Below are positions 6,982 to 11,567 of a DNA stretch of 11,567 nt, piece by piece; position 1 is the stretch's first letter, and every line of letters begins with the position of its first letter. The stretch is from an uncultured Clostridium sp. Lineage in GTDB: Bacteria; Bacillota_A; Clostridia; TANB77; CAG-508. Both the position numbers and the translations under genes were made by a program. The stretch covers positions 1 to 11,567 of the forward strand of contig CANCZH010000052.1 in NCBI GenBank assembly GCA_947382445.1, written 5' to 3'. Below the pieces are notes generated by a model. It did no database searches, was not told the origin of the DNA, and saw nothing but the letters and a program-made list of their open reading frames with translations.

Positions 6982-8835
6982 ATGGAGAAAAATGTTAGAA
7001 GAATGCCTAAGATGGGACCAGGTCATGGTCCTGGAGGAAGAGCTGGTGCTGGTGAAAAAGCAAAAGATTTCAAGGGAACATTAAAAAAGCTTAGTAAGAT
7101 TTATTTGAAAAAATATAAATGGCAATTATTGATTGTTTTCATTTTTGCTGTTGCAAGTACTATATTTGCAATAGTTGGACCTAAAATACTTGGAAAAGCT
7201 ACTACTGAAATTTTTAATGGTATTGTAAGTAAAATTTCTGGTAATGGTGGAATTAATTTTGGAATAATAGGTAATATATTAATTACACTATTTGGATTAT
7301 ATCTTATAAGTTCATTATTTTCACTAATACAAGGACTTATAATGACAAATGTTTCACAAAAATTAACATATAAAATGAGAGATGATTTATCTAAAAAAAT
7401 TCATAAATTGCCTATGAACTTTTTTGATAAAAGAAATAAGGGAGAAGTTTTATCTGTTCTTACAAATGATATTGATACATTTGGACAAAGTTTTAACCAA
7501 AGTATAACTCAAATAATTACTGCTGTTTGTACAGTAGTTGGTATTTTAATAATGATGTTTTCAATAAATAGTACAATAACTTTTGTTTCATTATTAATAT
7601 TACCTATTTCAGCAGTATTACTAAAAACAATTGTTGCAAAATCTCAAAAATATTTTAAAGAACAACAAGAAATCTTGGGACATGTAAATGGTCAAGTTGA
7701 AGAGGTTTATGGTGGACAACTAATAGTAAAAGCTTTTAACCGTGAAGATGAGGTAATAAAAGAGTTTAAAGAGCAAAATGAAAAATTATACACTACTGGT
7801 TGGAAATCTCAATTTATGGGTGGTTTTACGCATCCTGTTATGAATTTTATTAGTAATATAGGATATGTTGCAGTTGCTATTATTGGTGGATATTTTACTC
7901 TTAAAGGTAAAATAGAAGTTGGTGATATTCAATCATTTATACAATATAATAAGCAATTTACACAACCACTTGGTCAAATTGCACAGGTTATGACTCAAAT
8001 ACAAACAATGATTGCTTCTGTTGAGAGAGTTTTAGAATTTATGGAAGAACCAGAAGAAAAAGATGTTAAGGAAAATGTTGCTGATGTTTCTAAGTTAAAA
8101 GGAAATATTAAATTTGAACATGTTAAATTTGGATATAATCCAGATAAAATTATTATTAATGATTTTAATGCAGAAGTAAAAGATGGTCAAAAAATTGCTA
8201 TTGTTGGTCCAACTGGTGCTGGAAAAACAACACTTGTTAAATTATTAATGAGATTTTATGACTTGAATTCTGGAAGAATTACAATTGATGGATATGATAT
8301 TAAAGATTTTAAAAAAGGTGATTTACGTAAGCACTTTGGAATGGTTCTTCAAGATACTTGGTTATTTGGTGGAACTATAAGAGATAATATTAAATATAGT
8401 AAGCCAGATGCTACTGAAGATGAAATTATTCAAGCTGCTAAAGCTGCACATGTGCATCATTTTATAAAAACATTACCAAATTCATATGATATGGAACTTA
8501 ATGAAGAAACTACTAATATATCAGCAGGCCAAAAGCAGTTATTAACAATTGCTCGTGTTATTTTAGCAAATCCAGAAATTTTAATTTTAGATGAGGCTAC
8601 AAGTTCAATTGATACTAGAACTGAAATTCAAATTCAAGCTGCAATGGATAATTTAATGAAAGGTAGAACAAGTTTTATAATTGCACATAGATTGTCAACT
8701 ATTAAAAATGCAGATATGATCTTAGTTATTAATAATGGAGATATTGTTGAACAAGGAACTCATGAAGAGTTACTTGCAAAAGATGGATTTTATGCTACAT
8801 TATATAATTCTCAGTTTGATGAGGAAGAAGAATAG
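6982..8835 (+). CDS. ABC exporter subunit with catalytic Glu (heterodimer partner 2)
   Basis: A 617-residue half-transporter translated right after its partner (two-base gap; GGAAGGAAG lies in the partner's 3' end), so the two are probably translationally coupled. The first 25 residues form a Gly/Pro-rich basic cytoplasmic tail (KMGPGHGPGGRAGAGEK). Membrane segments lie near residues 48-66, 97-120, 172-194, 198-217 and 287-307. The ATPase domain has Walker A GPTGAGKT (409-416), Q-loop Gln457, Walker B ILILDE (533-538) with the catalytic Glu538, D-loop SSID and H-loop His569 (IAHRLST). Its signature is ISAGQ (513-517), not LSGGQ. The intact Walker B and His complement the defects in partner 1, while its weak signature faces partner 1's degenerate Walker site. 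It therefore supplies the single active ATP site. The substrate is unknown. A terminator overlaps the stop codon. Confidence 0.94.
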   Translation: MEKNVRRMPKMGPGHGPGGRAGAGEKAKDFKGTLKKLSKIYLKKYKWQLLIVFIFAVASTIFAIVGPKILGKATTEIFNGIVSKISGNGGINFGIIGNILITLFGLYLISSLFSLIQGLIMTNVSQKLTYKMRDDLSKKIHKLPMNFFDKRNKGEVLSVLTNDIDTFGQSFNQSITQIITAVCTVVGILIMMFSINSTITFVSLLILPISAVLLKTIVAKSQKYFKEQQEILGHVNGQVEEVYGGQLIVKAFNREDEVIKEFKEQNEKLYTTGWKSQFMGGFTHPVMNFISNIGYVAVAIIGGYFTLKGKIEVGDIQSFIQYNKQFTQPLGQIAQVMTQIQTMIASVERVLEFMEEPEEKDVKENVADVSKLKGNIKFEHVKFGYNPDKIIINDFNAEVKDGQKIAIVGPTGAGKTTLVKLLMRFYDLNSGRITIDGYDIKDFKKGDLRKHFGMVLQDTWLFGGTIRDNIKYSKPDATEDEIIQAAKAAHVHHFIKTLPNSYDMELNEETTNISAGQKQLLTIARVILANPEILILDEATSSIDTRTEIQIQAAMDNLMKGRTSFIIAHRLSTIKNADMILVINNGDIVEQGTHEELLAKDGFYATLYNSQFDEEEE

Positions 8836-8859
8836 GTTTTTGCCTATTCTTTTAATTTT
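8829..8859 (+). terminator. ABC operon terminator overlapping the stop codon
   Basis: AGAATAGG (8829-8836), which contains the TAG stop codon, pairs perfectly with CCTATTCT (8843-8850) around a six-base loop, followed by TTTAATTTT. It is an intrinsic terminator of moderate strength. Confidence 0.75.
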
Positions 8860-8872
8860 GATAATAAAAAAT

Positions 8873-8918
8873 ATGTAAACTAAATCACACTATTAGGTTA
8901 CATAAAATTGATGTAATG
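8873..8918 (+). promoter_or_regulatory. Cluster of ATGTAA/TTACAT half-sites at the promoter
   Basis: Three related half-sites lie here: ATGTAAAC (8873-8880), GGTTACAT (8896-8903) and ATGTAATG (8911-8918). The first pair forms an inverted repeat with 15 bases between. TTACAT (8898-8903) and ATGTAA (8911-8916) form another with 7 bases between, overlapping the -35 box of the promoter at 8908. Position and symmetry suit a repressor operator, but the regulator is unknown and the DNA is AT-rich. Confidence 0.35.
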
Positions 8919-8936
8919 TACCAAATGTGTTATAAT
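8908..8936 (+). promoter_or_regulatory. Promoter of the ABC-ATPase gene
   Basis: TTGATG (8908-8913), a 17-base spacer and a perfect TATAAT (8931-8936) preceded by the extended -10 TGT. Predicted transcription start is near 8943, about 28 bases before the gene. Confidence 0.78.
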
Positions 8937-8970
8937 ATAAATAACTTTTGCTATTGAAAGGAGATATTTT

Positions 8971-10854
8971 ATGAAATTAAATGGAAAAGCAGGAATATCT
9001 ATTGAATTAGTAACACAAAAAATAAGAACAGAAAATAATACTAAAAAACGTAAATTATCTGAAAATGTTACTCATAAATCTGGAACATTAAAAGCAAATG
9101 ATTGGAAAAATATTTCTATGGGATTGGAAATACTAAAAAGGTTAGTTGGTCAAAATCTTCGAATGCAAGATACTAAATTACGATCTGGAACTCAAGATGT
9201 AAGTAAAATTAAAAAAGAATTTATGGGATATAGCTCTATTATAAATGATTGTTTAACTAGATTGGATAGAGGTGTAAAAGAAGAGTGGTATTTAAGAGAA
9301 GATATAGATTCATTATTAGATTATCCAAAAGTTGCACAAGCAGCAAGAGATGGAGTTATATTAAAAAAGGAAAGAAGAGAAGAAATTATTGATGGAAAAA
9401 GGAAAGAAGTAATATATGATACTGCAATGACACCAAATGAAGTAGTAGGTATATTGAGAGAATATAATAGACAGTTAGAAAAAAATCAGCTTGAAAAATT
9501 AGATAATTATATAGGACTGGGTTTAGGATTAGCAGGGGCAGTAGGTATGTTATTAGAAAATAATAAATCAGATAATACTAATGAAGGAGGCTCATTAATT
9601 ACATTAGGCACTATAGCTATTGGTGGAGTAAAATTGATTCAGTCAATGCTAAAAGATGATGAAAAAGAGCAAAGTTGGAATTTGAGAAGTACATTCCTAA
9701 GAATGAGAGATGACTTAGTGGAAAATGAGCAGGTAAGTGCAAAAGCTGAAGAAGATTATATTAAAAATATTGAAAATACATTAAATCAAAAAAATAAATT
9801 TGATAAAAAAAGTTTAAATAAAGACTTTACATCTAATGTAACTATTGATTTATTAGTAGCTATAATTTCAGGTGCATATATAAATAAAAATATAAAAATA
9901 AACGAAAATGGAAAAATAGATGGAAAATCTTTAGCAGAAGCATTAATGTCTTTACAAGCGTCGAAAACAATTGCAAGTAATTTTATAAATTTTGCTAAAG
10001 GTATTCAAGATAATAAAAAAGAAGAAATAGAAATTCAAGAGTTAAGTAAAAAAGCTCGAAACATTCTTAATCAGATGGAGAAAAAAGTATATTGTTTAGA
10101 GGGAGCAAAAGAATCTTTTAATTCTTTTGAAATAAAAGATTTTAAAGGAAAATTTTATCCTAAAAAGAATTATGAAACAAGAAAAATAACATATGGTACT
10201 AGAATAAACATACCAGAGTTTAGTATGAAAAGAGGAGATGTAGTTTTATTATCTGGTGAATCTGGTGCAGGAAAAAGCACTTTTTTAAGATTACTTAAAA
10301 GAGGAGATGTAAATAATAGAAATTGTATAAAATTAGATAATGGTCAAACAGTAGATAATTTAGGGGACGAGTATATATCATTTAGACCTAGCATAGAACT
10401 GGGAAACGAGACAAATGTGTTGTATCAAATAACTGGTAAAGAAAGTATTTCAGAATTAGATGAAAGTGAGATAGAAAAATTAACTTCAATATTTGGAGAA
10501 CTGAAATTAGATTTTCCAAATTTATTAGAACAATTAGCATCTAGAAAATTTATGGAATTTTCAACAGGTCAACAAAGAAGAATAGCTTTATCAAAGTTAT
10601 TTTATAGAATAGGGGATGCTACATCAGTAATAATAGTTGATGAACCAGTTGGTAATGTTGAAGACAAATTGATTAGAGAACAATTAGAACTTATAAAAAG
10701 TTATGCTGAAAGAAAGAATGTAATGTTATTATTAACAACACATAGATTAGATTTAGCACAAGATTTAGCAACTAAAAGATATCATATTAATAATAATGGT
10801 GTATTAGAGAGAGTTCCAATTGAAAAGAAAAAAGAAGCGGATAATGAGAGATAA
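8971..10854 (+). CDS. Unrecognised protein with C-terminal ABC-type ATPase domain
   Basis: A 627-residue protein; the ATG has a strong AAAGGAG eight bases upstream. I do not recognise the first 400 residues. They are charged and mainly helical, with Gly-rich hydrophobic stretches at about 180-195 (GLGLGLAGAVGMLL) and 207-226 (LITLGTIAIGGVKLI), and a weaker one at 290-303. They could form a short membrane hairpin. Residues about 405-610 form an ABC ATPase: Walker A GESGAGKS (429-436), signature FSTGQQRR (530-537), Walker B VIIVDE (553-558) and H-loop TTHR with His591. The D-loop region DEPVGNVED resembles the DEPTGNLD of LolD/FtsE-type ATPases with an extra residue. The expected Q-loop glutamine is replaced in ISFRPS (469-474). 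No permease gene adjoins it, so an ordinary transporter is doubtful. lemA follows after a terminator. The function is unknown; a membrane-linked mechanical or signalling ATPase is one inference. Confidence 0.88.
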   Translation: MKLNGKAGISIELVTQKIRTENNTKKRKLSENVTHKSGTLKANDWKNISMGLEILKRLVGQNLRMQDTKLRSGTQDVSKIKKEFMGYSSIINDCLTRLDRGVKEEWYLREDIDSLLDYPKVAQAARDGVILKKERREEIIDGKRKEVIYDTAMTPNEVVGILREYNRQLEKNQLEKLDNYIGLGLGLAGAVGMLLENNKSDNTNEGGSLITLGTIAIGGVKLIQSMLKDDEKEQSWNLRSTFLRMRDDLVENEQVSAKAEEDYIKNIENTLNQKNKFDKKSLNKDFTSNVTIDLLVAIISGAYINKNIKINENGKIDGKSLAEALMSLQASKTIASNFINFAKGIQDNKKEEIEIQELSKKARNILNQMEKKVYCLEGAKESFNSFEIKDFKGKFYPKKNYETRKITYGTRINIPEFSMKRGDVVLLSGESGAGKSTFLRLLKRGDVNNRNCIKLDNGQTVDNLGDEYISFRPSIELGNETNVLYQITGKESISELDESEIEKLTSIFGELKLDFPNLLEQLASRKFMEFSTGQQRRIALSKLFYRIGDATSVIIVDEPVGNVEDKLIREQLELIKSYAERKNVMLLLTTHRLDLAQDLATKRYHINNNGVLERVPIEKKKEADNER

Positions 10855-10858
10855 TAGA

Positions 10859-10894
10859 TTTATTGCAATGAATTCATTGCAATAAATTTTTTTT
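10859..10894 (+). terminator. Perfect palindromic terminator before lemA
   Basis: TTTATTGCAATG (10859-10870) and CATTGCAATAAA (10875-10886) are perfect 12-base arms around AATT, and the whole 28-base unit is a palindrome. A T8 tract (10887-10894) follows. It begins four bases after the upstream stop codon. The T-tract lies only on the plus side, so it acts in one direction. Confidence 0.85.
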
Positions 10895-10905
10895 ATAGGT
10901 ATAAT
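10877..10905 (+). promoter_or_regulatory. Candidate lemA promoter overlapping the terminator
   Basis: TTGCAA (10877-10882), inside the 3' arm of the terminator hairpin, lies exactly 17 bases before a perfect TATAAT (10900-10905). Transcription would begin near 10912, about 28 bases before lemA. Confidence 0.55.
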
Positions 10906-10939
10906 TATGAAAATAAATATGAATGGGAGGATATGAATA

Positions 10940-11509
10940 ATGACAGCTGTTGTTATTGTTTTATTAATATTATTAGTTATATATATAATTTATATTTTTA
11001 ACAAAATAATAAAAGCAAGTAATTTAAATTTGGAAGCATTTAGTAATGTTGATATAGCTTTGAAAAAAAGATATGACTTAATTCCTAATTTAGAAGAAGT
11101 TGTAAAAGGCTATACAGAACATGAAAAAGCTACTCTTGAAAATATAACAGAAATGAGAAGTAAGTTATCAAATAAAATGACTGTTTCAGATAGACAAAAA
11201 GAAGAAGATAAATATTCCGCAATAATTAAAGAAGTTATGATTTCTGTTGAAAATTATCCTGATTTAAAAGCAGGAGAGAACTTTTCAAAATTTCAAGAAG
11301 CATTAATAAAAATTGAAGAGGAAATTGAATTGGCAAGAAGATATTATAATGGAACAACTAGAAATTATAATTCACTTATCCAAACTTTTCCTAATAATGT
11401 GTTAGCTTCTATATTAGGATATAGAAAAAGAGCTTTTTTTGAAGTTGATTTATTAACTAGACAAAATGTTCAAATTAATTTTGAAGATAGAAGACAAAAT
11501 CCTAGATAG
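10940..11509 (+). CDS. lemA: LemA family protein
   Basis: LemA proteins are small membrane-anchored helical-bundle proteins whose biochemical role is not settled. This one has 189 residues, the usual size. One N-terminal membrane helix (residues 3-23) precedes a long helical domain with the family's hallmarks: NVDIALKKRYDLIPNLEEVV (36-55), HEKATLENITEMRSK (61-75), ENYPDLKAGENF (104-115), ELARRYYNGTTRNYN (130-144) and the C-terminal FPNNVLASILGYRKRAFFE (150-168). There is no lipobox cysteine. The ATG follows GGGAGG at nine bases; an ATG at 10933 is out of frame. The gene has its own likely promoter but lies in tandem with the ABC-ATPase gene upstream. A further ribosome binding site and open frame lie right after it, suggesting that the transcript continues. 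Confidence 0.95.
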   Translation: MTAVVIVLLILLVIYIIYIFNKIIKASNLNLEAFSNVDIALKKRYDLIPNLEEVVKGYTEHEKATLENITEMRSKLSNKMTVSDRQKEEDKYSAIIKEVMISVENYPDLKAGENFSKFQEALIKIEEEIELARRYYNGTTRNYNSLIQTFPNNVLASILGYRKRAFFEVDLLTRQNVQINFEDRRQNPR

Positions 11510-11512
11510 AAT

Positions 11513-11567
11513 AAGGAGACTAACTATTAAAAGTCAAGCCTTTTGTGAAAAAAATAGATAATTGGAA
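11513..11567 (+). CDS. Possible start of a further gene, cut by the window edge
   Basis: AAGGAG (11513-11518) follows the lemA stop codon at once. An open frame from 11524 to the edge reads LKVKPFVKKIDNW from TTA 11527, eight bases after the Shine-Dalgarno. TTA is not a normal start codon. The only usual start in the frame is GTG 11545 (MKKIDNW), which has no good ribosome binding site. The overlapping ATT frame stops after 11 codons. Too little remains to identify a product. Confidence 0.3.

Noticed and set aside
1..11567. CRISPR array or tandem repeats
   Set aside because: No regularly spaced direct repeats were seen on reading the window; the only repeats are short inverted repeats in the gaps.

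Overview
This is a low-GC, AT-rich stretch of bacterial chromosome. Codon use is strongly A/T-ending, ribosome binding sites are AGGAG-type, promoters are TTGACA/TATAAT-type, and T-tailed hairpin terminators are frequent. The spoIIM gene next to xerD points to an endospore-forming Firmicute lineage, most likely Clostridia-like. I cannot name the species from the sequence.

Layout. The left edge (1-406) is on the minus strand. It holds the 5' part of an unrecognised gene whose reading frame looks broken by two bases just after its start, then a tRNA-Leu(UAG) with its own promoter and terminator. From about 440 onward everything is on the plus strand: a small unrecognised Cys-containing protein (487-921); spoIIM (1060-1668), a membrane protein of engulfment; xerD (1823-2704), the chromosome-dimer recombinase; and, after an intergenic region of about 310 bases with two hairpins and a clear promoter, rny (3014-4558), the membrane-anchored endoribonuclease RNase Y.

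A strong terminator and a new promoter then lead into a two-gene operon (4706-8835) for a heterodimeric ABC exporter. The first subunit carries a large insert between TM1 and TM2 and a degenerate catalytic site. The second has the intact Walker B Glu and H-loop His but a weakened signature motif. The defects are complementary, so the pair should form one full and one degenerate ATP site.

The right end (8860-11567) is the least ordinary part. Behind a strong extended -10 promoter, flanked by ATGTAA/TTACAT repeats, lies a 627-residue protein. It has about 400 residues of unrecognised N-terminal sequence, including Gly-rich hydrophobic segments, fused to a C-terminal ABC-type ATPase domain with a divergent Q-loop and an odd D-loop. 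A perfect palindromic terminator, whose 3' arm seems to double as the -35 box of the next promoter, separates it from lemA (10940-11509). A further reading frame runs off the right edge. The ABC-ATPase plus LemA pair is my best candidate for an undescribed membrane-associated system; no function can be assigned from sequence alone.

No CRISPR array, insertion sequence, phage gene or replication origin was seen.
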